Shown: positions 51,501-61,521, counted from the stretch's first letter. The stretch is DNA of 64,000 nt from Aedoeadaptatus coxii (GCF_001553115.1 NZ_KQ960171.1:81620-145619), one strand, 5' to 3'. Notes: generated by a model not told the origin, from the letters alone. Numbers and translations are program-made.

Positions 51501-52768
51501 AAAGAATCGTCGTGGAAAAAAGTCCCGCGTTAAAAGGTCGCGTGCGCATTAGCGGCGCTAAAAATGCGGCGCTGCCTATTTTAGCAGCTTGTCTTTTAGG
51601 CACGGAAGATATTTATTTAGAAGAAGTACCGGAATTACAAGACGTACATATTATGTGCGATCTTTTGGAATCTTTAGGTTCCACCGTGGAAAAACTGGGC
51701 AAGGGAAAACTTAAAATTAATTCCGCAGGTTTACACGAATACCGCACGCCCTTTGAACTTATGAGTAAAATGCGGGCCTCATTCCTCGTGATGGGGCCGC
51801 TTTTGGCGCGCCTTGGAAAGACGGAGAACTCTCTTCCCGGCGGATGTTCCATCGGCGCGCGACCCATCGACTATCACCTAAAGGGCTTCCGCGCATTAGG
51901 CGCCCATATTCAAGAAGATATCGGAAACATTACCGCTTCTTGCGATCGCTTAAAAGGCGACAAAATTTACTTGGATTTCCCTTCTGTCGGCGCCACGGAA
52001 AATATTATGATGGCTGCCGTTTTAGCGGAAGGGGAAACGGTCATAGAAAATGCGGCAAAAGAACCTGAAATCGTCGATCTCTCAAACTTTTTAAGAAAGC
52101 TCGGCGCAAAAGTAACCGGCGCCGGCACGTCGACGATTCGTATCGACGGCGTCGAAAAATTAGGGGGCGCGCGCCACGCCATTATTCCTGACCGCATCGA
52201 GGCGGGTACTTTTATGGTGGCGGCGGCCATTACAGGTGGCGACGTCCTTGTAGAAAATGTCATTACCAATCACATTAAGCCCGTGATTGCCAAATTAAAA
52301 GAATCGGGCTGTGAGATTATCGAAGAAGGGGAAAACATCCGCGTAAAGGCGGCGCCAATTCCCAAAACTTTCGACATAAAAACCCTTCCCTATCCCGGAT
52401 TCCCCACGGATATGCAGGCGCAATTTATGGCCTACATGACCCAATGCGAAGGCAGTAATGTGACCATCGAAACGGTTTTTGAAAATCGCTTTATGCACGT
52501 GGACGAATTTAAGAAAATGGGCGCCGATATAAAAATCGACGGTCGAAGCGCCGTCGTAGTCGGGCCGAAACATTTAACGGGAACAGCCGTAAAAGCCAGC
52601 GACTTACGTGCCGGTGCGGCACTGATCCTCGTCGGTCTCGTCGCCGAAGGCAAAACCGTCATTCGCGACATTTACCATATCGACAGAGGATATGAAGACA
52701 TCGAGGAAAAATTCCGCGGGCTGGGCGCCAATGTTTATCGCATCGAGCGGGAAGAAGAGGACGTATAA
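51497..52768 (+). CDS. murA: UDP-GlcNAc 1-carboxyvinyltransferase MurA
   Basis: First committed step of peptidoglycan synthesis, transferring enolpyruvate from PEP. The active Cys is in LPGGCSIGARP (Cys117), so the enzyme should be fosfomycin-sensitive. 423 residues. It starts at TTG 51497 after GGGGAG. The N-terminal SGAKNAALPIL block and the C-terminal RAGAALILVGL are intact. Firmicutes often have a second copy; only one is seen here. Confidence 0.96.
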   Translation: MERIVVEKSPALKGRVRISGAKNAALPILAACLLGTEDIYLEEVPELQDVHIMCDLLESLGSTVEKLGKGKLKINSAGLHEYRTPFELMSKMRASFLVMGPLLARLGKTENSLPGGCSIGARPIDYHLKGFRALGAHIQEDIGNITASCDRLKGDKIYLDFPSVGATENIMMAAVLAEGETVIENAAKEPEIVDLSNFLRKLGAKVTGAGTSTIRIDGVEKLGGARHAIIPDRIEAGTFMVAAAITGGDVLVENVITNHIKPVIAKLKESGCEIIEEGENIRVKAAPIPKTFDIKTLPYPGFPTDMQAQFMAYMTQCEGSNVTIETVFENRFMHVDEFKKMGADIKIDGRSAVVVGPKHLTGTAVKASDLRAGAALILVGLVAEGKTVIRDIYHIDRGYEDIEEKFRGLGANVYRIEREEEDV

Positions 52769-52850
52769 TCTGATTCTTTTAAGCTTCTAAAGGGTATAAA
52801 AAGAAGGCTATTCAAACTTATTGAACCAAACAGAAAGTGAAGGGATACCC

Positions 52851-54374
52851 ATGAAGAAACGTTTAATGGCAATGTTTATTGCCATGGCGCTTATGTTGAC
52901 GGCGTGTGGCGGCTCCGCTTCTAAAGGCGGCGACAAAGACAGCCTCGTCATCGCTCAGGCATCCGATGCGGAGTCGATGGACCCGATTATTCAAAACAGC
53001 ATTTACGCAGAAAACATCATCAAGCAAATCTACGACACCCTCGTCGTTAGAAAACCCGACGGCACCATGGAAAACCGCCTGGCGGAATCCATCGAACAAC
53101 CTGACGATGTAAGCTATGTCATTAAACTTCGCGACGGCGTCAAGTTCTCCAACGGCGAAGACATGACCTCGGAAGATGTGGCCTATACGTTAAACCGCGC
53201 CGCCCAATCCGACGCTTACGGTTATATTTTTAAGCAAATCGATCCGAAAAGTTACGATACCTTGGATCCCCACGTGTTGAAATTTAAGCTCACCGCCCCC
53301 GACGCCACCTTTAAAGCGGCATTGGCTCACCCGGCAGCTTCGATCGTGGATAAGACCACCACGGAAGCCGATCCCGAAAGCTTGGGTACAAAACCTGTGG
53401 GCACCGGTCCCTTCAAGCTGGACGACTGGAAGAAGCTCGACAACACGACCCTCAGCTACAACGAAAATTACTGGGGTGAAAAGCCCGCTTTCAGCAAAAT
53501 GATTTTCCGTATTATTCCGGAAGACTCCAACCGTCTTATCGAATTGGACAGCGGCCAAGCGGACATCGCCATGGAAATCGCTCCGAACGATGCGTCGAAA
53601 GTGGAGGAAAACGGCGACTTAACCCTTTACACCAAGTTGGACAATTCCGTACACTTTATGGGCCTTACGGTAGACAAGGGTATTTTCCAAAACCCCAAGG
53701 CTCGCGAAGCCATGACCTATGCATTGGATATGCAGGCCATTATCGATGCAGTTTACATGGGACACGGCAAAGTTGCCACAGGCCCCGTCAACCCGAACAT
53801 TCCCTACTCTATCTCCGATTCCATTCAACCGGTGAAGCGGGATGTTGAAAAAGCCAAGGCGCTTTTAAAAGAGGCCGGCGTAAAAGAAGGGGAAACGATC
53901 AAGCTTTATTGCCACGATCAACAATCCCGAGTCGACATGGCGACGATTATTCAATCGCAACTGAAAGATGTGGGACTCAATGTAGAAATTAATTCCATGG
54001 AATGGAATACCTATATGTCCACTTTAGCTCGCCCGGATCACGATCACGATATGTTCTTAATGAGCTGGTCGCCTTCTGTCGTGGATGCGCACTATCCTCT
54101 CTACGCCACCTATCATTCCGATAAAAAGGGAACGGGTCCGAACTTTATGTTCTACGGCAATCCGGCACTGGACGCTTTGATCGAAAGAGGTTTACGTGCA
54201 CCGGAAAAGGATCGTGCCACCATTTATAAAGAAGCGCAAGAGCTCGTCATTAAAGAGCACCCCGTGGTATTCGCCCTTTACGGCGAACAAATCATCGGCG
54301 CGCAAAAGAATATTAAAAACTTCGATCCCGATCCCTCGGGAAGCAACGAGTTTTATCACATCACGTTTGAATAA
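52851..54374 (+). CDS. Peptide ABC importer substrate-binding lipoprotein (SBP family 5)
   Basis: Lipobox LTACG with lipid Cys19, then a family 5 solute-binding protein of 507 residues. The block AESMDPIIQ near 40, the AKALLKEAGVKEGE segment (about 345) and the final PVVFALYGEQIIGA are landmarks. It would bind oligo- or dipeptides. ATG 52851 has AGGG upstream; the TTG at 52821 is not used. A strong hairpin separates it from the permease genes, which usually gives more binding protein than permease. Confidence 0.92.
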   Translation: MKKRLMAMFIAMALMLTACGGSASKGGDKDSLVIAQASDAESMDPIIQNSIYAENIIKQIYDTLVVRKPDGTMENRLAESIEQPDDVSYVIKLRDGVKFSNGEDMTSEDVAYTLNRAAQSDAYGYIFKQIDPKSYDTLDPHVLKFKLTAPDATFKAALAHPAASIVDKTTTEADPESLGTKPVGTGPFKLDDWKKLDNTTLSYNENYWGEKPAFSKMIFRIIPEDSNRLIELDSGQADIAMEIAPNDASKVEENGDLTLYTKLDNSVHFMGLTVDKGIFQNPKAREAMTYALDMQAIIDAVYMGHGKVATGPVNPNIPYSISDSIQPVKRDVEKAKALLKEAGVKEGETIKLYCHDQQSRVDMATIIQSQLKDVGLNVEINSMEWNTYMSTLARPDHDHDMFLMSWSPSVVDAHYPLYATYHSDKKGTGPNFMFYGNPALDALIERGLRAPEKDRATIYKEAQELVIKEHPVVFALYGEQIIGAQKNIKNFDPDPSGSNEFYHITFE

Positions 54375-54381
54375 ACACCGC

Positions 54382-54411
54382 AATAAAGACTCCTTTTCGG
54401 GAGTCTTTATT
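54382..54411 (+). other. mRNA hairpin between binding protein and permease genes
   Basis: Twelve-pair stem AATAAAGACTCC (54382-54393) with GGAGTCTTTATT (54400-54411), no T-run after it. Likely an mRNA stabiliser or a leaky terminator. Confidence 0.7.
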
Positions 54412-54437
54412 ACATGTTTCACAGGAAAGAGGGAAAC

Positions 54438-55364
54438 ATGATTAAATATATTGTAAGGCGTCTGCTATTTATGATACCTACCATGCTCGGCGTGAGTCTC
54501 ATTATTTTCGGGCTTCTCTACTTAACGCCGGGAGACGCCGCCATAGCAAAACTCGGGCAACACGCACCGCCGGAGGCCATCGAGGCCTACCGGGAAGAAC
54601 TGGGCCTCAACGATCCCTTTCTCGTACAATACGGACGCTATATGAAAGGCGCCCTTCACGGCGATTTGGGAAAGAGTTACCTTTCCGGCGCCGATGTAGG
54701 GGATACATTGAAGGAATATTTTCCCGCCACGGTAAAACTCACTTTATTTTCCCTGGCGGTGGCCGTTATTTTCGGCATCCTCTTCGGCATTTTAAGCGCC
54801 GTCTTTAAATACACTTGGATCGACAAAATTTCCATGTTTTTCGGCATGATCGGCCTTTCCATGCCCATTTTCTGGTCGGGGCTTTTGTTTATTTTGCTCT
54901 TTTCCGTGAAGCTGGGCTGGTTGCCTTCATCGGGCCTTAGATCCTTTAAGCATTTGATTCTCCCGGGCTTTGCATTGGGTTTTCAATCCATGGCGGTGAT
55001 CATGCGTCAAACCAGATCCTCTATGCTCGATGTCTTAAACAAAGATTACATTCGAACGGCACGGTCCAAAGGCTTTAGGGAACGCTACGTTATTTTCGTC
55101 CACGCCCTTAAAAACGCCATGATCCCCGTATTAACCAGCGCCGGCCTTTTAACCGGCTCTCTCATCGGCGGCAGTGTGCTCACGGAAACCATCTTTTCCA
55201 TTCCCGGCATCGGGCGGCACATGGTACAAAGCATTACGGCGAGAGACTACCCCATGATTCTCGGCGCCGTGCTCTTGATTTCACTTTCGTACTGCATTTT
55301 AAATCTCATCGTCGACATTCTCTACGGCTTCCTCGATCCTCGGGTTCGAAGCCAATACGAATAA
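54438..55364 (+). CDS. Peptide ABC importer permease 1 (DppB/OppB type)
   Basis: A 308-residue permease with six TM helices. The N-terminal block YIVRRLLFMIPTMLGVSLIIF and the EAA loop DYIRTARSKGFRERYV (about 198-213) are typical. ATG 54438 follows AGAGGG. Followed by the second permease 9 bases on. Confidence 0.92.
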   Translation: MIKYIVRRLLFMIPTMLGVSLIIFGLLYLTPGDAAIAKLGQHAPPEAIEAYREELGLNDPFLVQYGRYMKGALHGDLGKSYLSGADVGDTLKEYFPATVKLTLFSLAVAVIFGILFGILSAVFKYTWIDKISMFFGMIGLSMPIFWSGLLFILLFSVKLGWLPSSGLRSFKHLILPGFALGFQSMAVIMRQTRSSMLDVLNKDYIRTARSKGFRERYVIFVHALKNAMIPVLTSAGLLTGSLIGGSVLTETIFSIPGIGRHMVQSITARDYPMILGAVLLISLSYCILNLIVDILYGFLDPRVRSQYE

Positions 55365-55373
55365 GGAGGGCTT

Positions 55374-56225
55374 ATGGAACAGAAACAATCGCGAATCAAA
55401 GACCTCCTGCATATTTTTTACAAAAACAAAATGGCCGTTGCGGGCTTCATCATCATTCTCGCCATGGTGATCATCGCCGTCTTTGCGCCTTTGATCGCCA
55501 CTCAGGCGCCGGAAGCGCAAGATTTGGCAGCGCGTTTCCAATCGCCGTCGGCGACGCATTTTTTCGGCACGGATAATTTCGGGCGGGATATCTTTTCAAA
55601 TGTGGTGTACGGCGCGCGGATCTCTCTTTTTATCGGCCTCGTCGCCACCATTATCTCCGTCATTATCGGCACGATCATCGGCGCTGTCGCCGGATTTTTC
55701 GGCGGAGCAGTAGATAACCTCATGATGCGTCTTGTGGATATTATTCTCTCCATACCGTCGTTAATTTTAGCCATCGCTATTTCCGCCGTCTTGGGCACGG
55801 GAATTCGCAATTTAATCCTCGCCGTGTCCCTTTCGAGCATTACAAACTACGCCCGCATCGTAAGAGCCAGCGTGCTTTCCGTGAAAGAGCAGGAATATGT
55901 GGAGGCGGCAAAAATCGGCGGGGCGAGTAATTTTCGCCTGATTTTTCGCCATATTCTGCCCAACTGCACGGGGCCGATTATCGTACAGGCCACATTGGGC
56001 GTGGGTACGGCGATTTTACAGGCGGCGAGCTTGAGCTTTATCGGTCTCGGCGTGCAACCGCCGACGCCGGAATGGGGCGGCATGCTGTCTCAAGGGAGAA
56101 GTTACATTCGGGATTATCCCCACATGACTATTTTCCCCGGCCTCGCCATCGCCCTTACGATCTTTTCGCTGAATCTTTTCGGCGACGGACTCAGCGACAC
56201 GCTGGATGTTAAACAAAGGGGGTAG
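55374..56225 (+). CDS. Peptide ABC importer permease 2 (DppC/OppC type)
   Basis: A 283-residue permease with six TM helices. A first TM lies at about 20-42, then the LGTDNFGRDIFS-like block (here FFGTDNFGRDIFS, about 62-74). The EAA loop is EYVEAAKIGGASNFRLIFRH. AAGGAGG before ATG. It forms a heterodimer with permease 1. Confidence 0.92.
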   Translation: MEQKQSRIKDLLHIFYKNKMAVAGFIIILAMVIIAVFAPLIATQAPEAQDLAARFQSPSATHFFGTDNFGRDIFSNVVYGARISLFIGLVATIISVIIGTIIGAVAGFFGGAVDNLMMRLVDIILSIPSLILAIAISAVLGTGIRNLILAVSLSSITNYARIVRASVLSVKEQEYVEAAKIGGASNFRLIFRHILPNCTGPIIVQATLGVGTAILQAASLSFIGLGVQPPTPEWGGMLSQGRSYIRDYPHMTIFPGLAIALTIFSLNLFGDGLSDTLDVKQRG

Positions 56226-56227
56226 CT

Positions 56228-57205
56228 GTGAATTTAATCGAATTTAAAAATCTCCATACTTCCTTTTATACGGATAAGGGCGTAGTACACGCTGTAAACG
56301 GCGTGAGCTTTTCCATTCCCGAAGGCTCCACCCTTGCCGTCGTCGGCGAAAGCGGCAGCGGCAAAAGCGTCACCGCCCTTTCCCTTATGGGTCTTTTGCC
56401 GCGGCCCATGGGAAAAATCGACGAAGGGGAGATTCTCTATCAGGGGAAAAATATCCTCGACATGGATCCTGTGGAGCGGCGCAAACTTAGAAGTCGCGAT
56501 CTCGCCATGATCTTCCAAGAACCTATGACCAGTTTAAATCCGGCGCTTAAAGTAGGCTTTCAAATCGAAGAAGTCTATCGCCGCATTATGGGCCTTTCCA
56601 AAGAAGAGGCGAAGAAAAAAACCATAGAAATGTTGGAAATGGTGGAAATCGACGACGCTGCCAACAAAGCTAAAAGCTATCCCCACGAACTTTCCGGCGG
56701 TCAACGGCAACGGGTCATGATCGCCATCGCCCTGGCCTCGTCGCCGAAGCTTTTAATCGCCGACGAACCGACTACGGCACTGGATGTGACCATTCAAAAA
56801 GAAGTGCTGGAGCTTATGGACGATTTAAAGCGCAATCTCAACACCTCTATTATGCTCATTACCCACGATCTCGGCGTCGTGGCGCAAATGGCGGACAATG
56901 TGGTGGTGATGTACGGCGGTCGGGTCATGGAAAAATCCGACGTCTGCACGATTTTCGACAAGCCCATGCACCCTTACACCAAGGGGCTTTTACGGGCGCG
57001 ACCCACTTTGGAAAATCGGGGAGAAAAACTCTACAATATTCCGGGCAATGTGCCGCCTCCGTCGGAAATGGAAGGGCATTGCCCCTTCTACTCCCGCTGC
57101 GAAAGTCGCATGGATAAATGCAGAGAAGAAGTGCCGAAGCTGAGGGCGCAATATCCCGGCCATTGCGTCGCCTGCTTTTTATACGAGGGGGAAAGCTGTG
57201 AATAA
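56228..57205 (+). CDS. Peptide ABC importer ATPase 1 (DppD/OppD type)
   Basis: A 325-residue ATPase: Walker A GESGSGKSV (about 38-46), signature LSGGQRQR, Walker B IADEPTTAL and the C-terminal oligopeptide/dipeptide ATPase extension with a four-Cys cluster (CPFYSRC, CRE, CVAC), which in this family may bind an Fe-S cluster. Starts at GTG 56228 after AGGGGG. Overlaps the second ATPase by 8 bases. Confidence 0.93.
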   Translation: MNLIEFKNLHTSFYTDKGVVHAVNGVSFSIPEGSTLAVVGESGSGKSVTALSLMGLLPRPMGKIDEGEILYQGKNILDMDPVERRKLRSRDLAMIFQEPMTSLNPALKVGFQIEEVYRRIMGLSKEEAKKKTIEMLEMVEIDDAANKAKSYPHELSGGQRQRVMIAIALASSPKLLIADEPTTALDVTIQKEVLELMDDLKRNLNTSIMLITHDLGVVAQMADNVVVMYGGRVMEKSDVCTIFDKPMHPYTKGLLRARPTLENRGEKLYNIPGNVPPPSEMEGHCPFYSRCESRMDKCREEVPKLRAQYPGHCVACFLYEGESCE

Positions 57206-58004
57206 ATTACTTGAAGTCAACCATTTAGTTCAGGAATTTCCCGTCGGCAAAAAGAATATCTTCGGTCAAAGCCAAAAAATGTTTCGCGCTGTGGACGATG
57301 TGTCCTTTACATTGGGAGAAAAAGAAACTCTCGGCATCGTCGGGGAAAGCGGAAGCGGAAAATCTACTCTCGCACGTTGCATCTTAGGGCTTTACGGAAA
57401 AGCGAAGGGCTCCATTCTCTACAAGGGGAAGGATGTCCTAAAAGCGGATGGTAAGGAACTAAAAGCCATTCGCCGAGATGTTCAAATGATTTTTCAAGAT
57501 CCTTACAGTTCTTTAAATCCTCAGATGAGCGCGCGGGAAATCGTCATGGAACCTTTGATTAACTTAAACGGCGATTTGGATCGGGCGGAGATTCGCAGGC
57601 GAGCGGAGGAAACTCTCTCCCTCTGCGGTCTTTCCGAAACCCACTTCGGTCGCTTTCCCCACGAATTTTCCGGCGGGCAACGTCAACGCATCGGTATCGC
57701 CCGTGCCCTCGTCGTGGAACCTACGTTGATTTTAGCCGACGAACCCACCTCGGCATTGGACGTGTCCATTCAGGCGCAGATCATTAATCTCTTGGAAGAA
57801 TTACAAGAAGAGCGCAACCTGAGCTATCTCTTTATTTCCCACGACATCGCCGTTGTAGAACATATTTCCGATCGTATCGGCGTCATGTACCATGGAAAAC
57901 TCGTGGAGATCAACGATCGAGATAGTATTATGAAGAGTCCTCAAGAGGACTACACGAAAAAACTTCTTTCGGCGGTACCGCCGTTAGATCCTCATTGCAA
58001 ATAA
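57198..58004 (+). CDS. Peptide ABC importer ATPase 2 (DppF/OppF type)
   Basis: A 268-residue ATPase: Walker A GESGSGKST, signature FSGGQRQR, Walker B LADEPTSAL. GTG start at 57198. It is shorter than most DppF/OppF (about 310-330) because the C-terminal oligopeptide extension is trimmed to a short tail, though the ATPase itself is whole. Last gene of the five-gene operon. Confidence 0.93.
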   Translation: MNKLLEVNHLVQEFPVGKKNIFGQSQKMFRAVDDVSFTLGEKETLGIVGESGSGKSTLARCILGLYGKAKGSILYKGKDVLKADGKELKAIRRDVQMIFQDPYSSLNPQMSAREIVMEPLINLNGDLDRAEIRRRAEETLSLCGLSETHFGRFPHEFSGGQRQRIGIARALVVEPTLILADEPTSALDVSIQAQIINLLEELQEERNLSYLFISHDIAVVEHISDRIGVMYHGKLVEINDRDSIMKSPQEDYTKKLLSAVPPLDPHCK

Positions 58005-58006
58005 AT

Positions 58007-58060
58007 AAATGCACCGACTTCTCGCGGAAACTGTTTCGGCGGGAATCGGTGCATTTTTGT
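58007..58060 (+). terminator. Terminator of the peptide importer operon
   Basis: Outer arms 58007-58017 and 58046-58056 (AAATGCACCGA with TCGGTGCATTT), inner 7-pair extension, then T-run. Confidence 0.9.
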
Positions 58061-58086
58061 TATAATGGTGAAAAAGGAGGGGACGA

Positions 58087-59496
58087 TTGAAGAGATTATC
58101 GAGAAAAAAAGCCGCCCTATGGATTCTTCTTCTCATGTGGTTGATCCCCACGGCCTACAGCTTTGCCACGAAAAATCCCGAGGGAACCAATGTGTCCGGT
58201 GAATTTTCTCCGGCGGAAACGGAATTTATTTACGATTTGAGTTATGTAAAAGACGAGGAGAACGTCCGCGAGCAGAAAATTTTTGATCGGGAGATGGAAG
58301 TGATCCGGGGGGCCGAGGAATTTCTCATGGTGGATTTTTTCCTCTTTAACGCCACTTACGACAACGATGTAGACTGCCCGAAACAGGTGGCAGCCATGAC
58401 GGATCTTCTCATCGAAAAGAAGCGAGAAAATCCCGATATGTCCATTTTGTTTGTCACAGACCCGATCAACAATTTCTACGGCGCCTACGAAGAGGCCAAT
58501 ATAAAGCGGTTGAAGGAGGCCGGCATCGAGGTGGTGGTCACGGACTTAAACCGCATGCGGGACTCCAATCCTCTGTTCTCCGGCATTTACCGCGCCTACA
58601 TTCAGTGGTTCGGCACGGCGGGAAATGGGCGGATTAGAAACTTTTTCGCCAAAGAAGGGGAGAAGGTGACGGTGCGCTCCCTATTAAAGCTTTTGAATTT
58701 CAAGGGCAATCACCGAAAAGTGGTGATTTCCGAAAAAGAAGCCATGGTGGCTTCCGCCAATCCCCACGATCCCAGCGCCTACCACTCCAATGTGGCCCTC
58801 CTCTTTCGCGGAGGGGCTGTGGAGGATTTGATCCGCTCGGAAAGCATCTTTTTTAAAGAAATTCCCCCTGTGATAAAAGATTATAAGGCTGAGGAGGTCA
58901 CCTCTCAGGATCGGCTGAAGGTCATCACCGAAGGGGCGATCTACGACGCCATTTCCGAGAACATCAACAAGAGCAAGAAAGGCGATAGGATCAATATCGG
59001 CATTTTCTATTTGTCGGAATTTCGCATTTTAAAGGATTTGGAGGCGGCGGCCAATCGCGACGTGGATATAAAAATCGTCGCCGATTTAAACAAAGATGCC
59101 TTCGGTTTGGAGAAAAACGGCGCCCCCAATCGGCCGGCACTGAGCGAGCTGAAGGAGAAGGCACCGAGCATTCAGATCCGTTGGTACAACACCCGGGGCG
59201 AGCAATACCACACGAAAATGATTGTATTCGATTTTAAAGAAGAGAAGCCCCTGGCGATTTTAGGCAGCGGCAATTTCACCCGCCGCAATTTGGATAACTA
59301 CAATTTGGAAACGGATGTGGCCGTGGAAATGGAACGCAATTCCTCCATGCATCGGGCCGTGGAGGATTACTTCCACCGCATTTGGACCAACGAGGGCGGG
59401 GAATACACCTTGCCCTTTGAGTCGCACAAAGACGAACGCTTTTTCATTCGGCCCCTGTGGAAATTCCAGGAGGCCACGGGCCTTTGCACCTGGTAA
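58087..59496 (+). CDS. Phospholipase D-family protein, membrane-anchored
   Basis: One N-terminal TM (about 9-27) then two PLD domains in one 469-residue chain. The second HKD motif is complete (H375xK377x4D382, with GSGNFT after it). The first reads HRKVVISE (209-216), with Glu for the usual Asp, still followed by ASANPHD. Relatives are cardiolipin-synthase-like or unknown phosphodiesterases; the anchored form on the outer face suggests a lipid or wall-polymer substrate. TTG start with AAGGAGG upstream. Alone between two terminators. Confidence 0.85.
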   Translation: MKRLSRKKAALWILLLMWLIPTAYSFATKNPEGTNVSGEFSPAETEFIYDLSYVKDEENVREQKIFDREMEVIRGAEEFLMVDFFLFNATYDNDVDCPKQVAAMTDLLIEKKRENPDMSILFVTDPINNFYGAYEEANIKRLKEAGIEVVVTDLNRMRDSNPLFSGIYRAYIQWFGTAGNGRIRNFFAKEGEKVTVRSLLKLLNFKGNHRKVVISEKEAMVASANPHDPSAYHSNVALLFRGGAVEDLIRSESIFFKEIPPVIKDYKAEEVTSQDRLKVITEGAIYDAISENINKSKKGDRINIGIFYLSEFRILKDLEAAANRDVDIKIVADLNKDAFGLEKNGAPNRPALSELKEKAPSIQIRWYNTRGEQYHTKMIVFDFKEEKPLAILGSGNFTRRNLDNYNLETDVAVEMERNSSMHRAVEDYFHRIWTNEGGEYTLPFESHKDERFFIRPLWKFQEATGLCTW

Positions 59497-59512
59497 AATT
59501 ACTGGAAAAAAG

Positions 59513-59543
59513 AACCGGAGACGTGGTTGTCTCCGGTTTTTGC
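59513..59543 (+). terminator. Terminator of the PLD gene
   Basis: Arms AACCGGAGAC (59513-59522) and GTCTCCGGTT (59529-59538), then T-run. Confidence 0.9.
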
Positions 59544-59553
59544 TTGCGTAAAA

Positions 59554-59778
59554 TCAACTTTTTTTCTCGGTATCGCTTTTTTTAAAATACTTGCGAAGGA
59601 CGGAAATGAGGATTTTGAAAAAGATGGTGGATCCCAGAAAGACCCAATAAAAGGTATTCGTATAAAAATCTCTGAATTCCCAATGGCCGTAGAACCACTT
59701 GGAAACGAAGTAGTTTACCGCAAGGAGAAAGACAAAGTATTCTGCAATGAGCAAAATCGTTATTTTCCAATTTTTCAT
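59554..59778 (-). CDS. Small two-TM membrane protein
   Basis: A 74-residue protein with two hydrophobic segments (about 6-25 and 42-62) and a basic tail KKSDTEKKS. AGGTGA before ATG. It follows ggt by 22 bases on the minus strand and may be cotranscribed. I do not recognise the family. Confidence 0.6.
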   Translation of the reverse strand: MKNWKITILLIAEYFVFLLAVNYFVSKWFYGHWEFRDFYTNTFYWVFLGSTIFFKILISVLRKYFKKSDTEKKS

Positions 59779-59800
59779 GATATCACCTCACACCACTATT

Positions 59801-61426
59801 CTACTTACCGGCGAATGGTTTGTAAAGAAACGAGTCCGCCACGGCAATGTAGCCGTCGCAGCGTTTTTCCGTACCGCCCATATAAACTTTTCGCTCACGG
59901 TCGTAGAGAAGGTATTGGCCGCGACCCATATCCAGATCGTGGGAAGGGCGCTTCACGTGGTGGCCGCGTCGAATCAATTCTTCCACGGCTTTTTCGTCGT
60001 AATCTTCTTCCACGACGAGATTCTTTTCCCCCGTCCACATAAAGCGCGGCGCATCGAGAGCGGCTTGGGGATTGCGCCCGTAGCGTAAAAGCTCCAGGAG
60101 GGTTTGTACATGACCCTGTGGTTGCATAAAGCCGCCCATCACGCCGAAAGCGCCGTAGGGCTTGCCCTCTTTTGTAAGAAAACCGGGGATAATCGTGTGG
60201 TAAGGTCTTTTTCCGCCGGCGAGGCAATTGTCGTGTCCCTCTTCCAACGCGAAATTCAACAAGCGATTGTTTAAAGAAATTCCCGTTTCCGGCACGACGA
60301 TCCCTGCGCCGAAGCCGTCGTAATTGGATTGAATCATGGAGACCATGTTGCCGTCTTCATCGCCTACGGCAAAATAGACCGTGGAGCGATCCAGGGGATT
60401 GCCGTAGGTAATGGTTTCCGCTTTTTCGCCGATACGATTAGCACACTTTTTCAAGTACTCTGGATTTAAGAGATCTTCTGTCGTTAACGACATATACTCT
60501 GGATCGGCAACATATTTCGCCGCGTCGGTCATGCCCCGTTTAATCGCCTCGGCGATGTAATGAGCGCTCGCGCCGTCGCAAGGTGCGGTTCGTTTGTATT
60601 TTAAAATGTCGAGAGCCATTAAAACGGAAATGCCCTGGCCGTTCGGGGGAAGTTCCCACACTTCCACGCCTTCAAAGGAAACAGAAAGGGGCTCGACCTC
60701 GAGGGTTTCCTGGCGGGACAAATCGCGAACGGTCATGTAGCCGCCGTGCTCTTTCATAAAGAACTCGATTTTTTCGGCGATGTTGCCGTTATAAAAATCC
60801 TGTCCGCCGTCGCCCGCAATGGATTCCAGGGTTCGCGCCATGTGGGGGAAGCGCACAGTGTCGCCGGCCTTCGGTGCTTCGCCGCCATTAGAGAATTGCG
60901 CCCAAAAACTGTCGTAAAGAGGGGAGCGATTGTGCTTTCGCTTTTCAAGTTCCATAGCCCAAATCCGCGCTACCGTCGGGGAGAGGATGAAGCCGTTTTT
61001 CGCGTAGTCGATGGCGGGGGCGAGAACGTCTTTAAAGGGAAGCTTTCCGTGGCGATGATGGATGTCCACCCAGGCTTTTACGGCGCCGGGCACGCCGACG
61101 GATTCTATGCCGAAATCGGACATGGCGGCGTATCCCTTTTCCTTCATGGCGGCGAGGGAAAGGGAGGCCGGGCTTCTTCCGCTTCCGTTGTAGCCGTAAA
61201 GGGTATCGCCGATGGAGAGGATGGCGAAGAGATCACTTCCCAGACCGTTGCTCGTCGGCTCGACAACTGTTTGGGCGGCGGCCACGGCAATGGCGGCGTC
61301 CACGGCATTGCCGCCTTTACGTAACACAAATTCTCCGGCCTTTGCGGCCGACGGATTTGAGGCGAGGACCATGGCCTTGCCGTAGGTCACGGTGCGCTTG
61401 GAAGGGTAGGGATAGTCTTGATACAT
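59801..61426 (-). CDS. ggt: Gamma-glutamyltransferase / hydrolase
   Basis: An autoprocessing Ntn-hydrolase of 541 residues. The nucleophile is Thr349 in RSTVYFAVGDEDGN, where the chain is cut into large and small subunits. The GYMTVRDL block, the GGFMQPQGHVQ segment and the final DMGRGQ block are present. No signal peptide is seen, so it belongs to the cytosolic YwrD-like branch rather than the secreted kind. It can use gamma-glutamyl peptides such as glutathione as amino-acid sources. I chose ATG 61426; the GTG four codons upstream sits in the ribosome site AAAGGAG. Confidence 0.9.
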   Translation of the reverse strand: MYQDYPYPSKRTVTYGKAMVLASNPSAAKAGEFVLRKGGNAVDAAIAVAAAQTVVEPTSNGLGSDLFAILSIGDTLYGYNGSGRSPASLSLAAMKEKGYAAMSDFGIESVGVPGAVKAWVDIHHRHGKLPFKDVLAPAIDYAKNGFILSPTVARIWAMELEKRKHNRSPLYDSFWAQFSNGGEAPKAGDTVRFPHMARTLESIAGDGGQDFYNGNIAEKIEFFMKEHGGYMTVRDLSRQETLEVEPLSVSFEGVEVWELPPNGQGISVLMALDILKYKRTAPCDGASAHYIAEAIKRGMTDAAKYVADPEYMSLTTEDLLNPEYLKKCANRIGEKAETITYGNPLDRSTVYFAVGDEDGNMVSMIQSNYDGFGAGIVVPETGISLNNRLLNFALEEGHDNCLAGGKRPYHTIIPGFLTKEGKPYGAFGVMGGFMQPQGHVQTLLELLRYGRNPQAALDAPRFMWTGEKNLVVEEDYDEKAVEELIRRGHHVKRPSHDLDMGRGQYLLYDRERKVYMGGTEKRCDGYIAVADSFLYKPFAGK

Positions 61427-61521
61427 GGTATTCACTCCTTTCGATCAGTATAACACAGGGAAAAGTGATAAGTGACGTTTTGGCGAATGTGTAAAACAAG
61501 CCTTTTTAGGCCACAATTCAA

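Noticed and set aside
60746..61324. Plus-strand ORF of 192 codons inside ggt
   Set aside because: Shadow of the ggt frame; no ribosome site.
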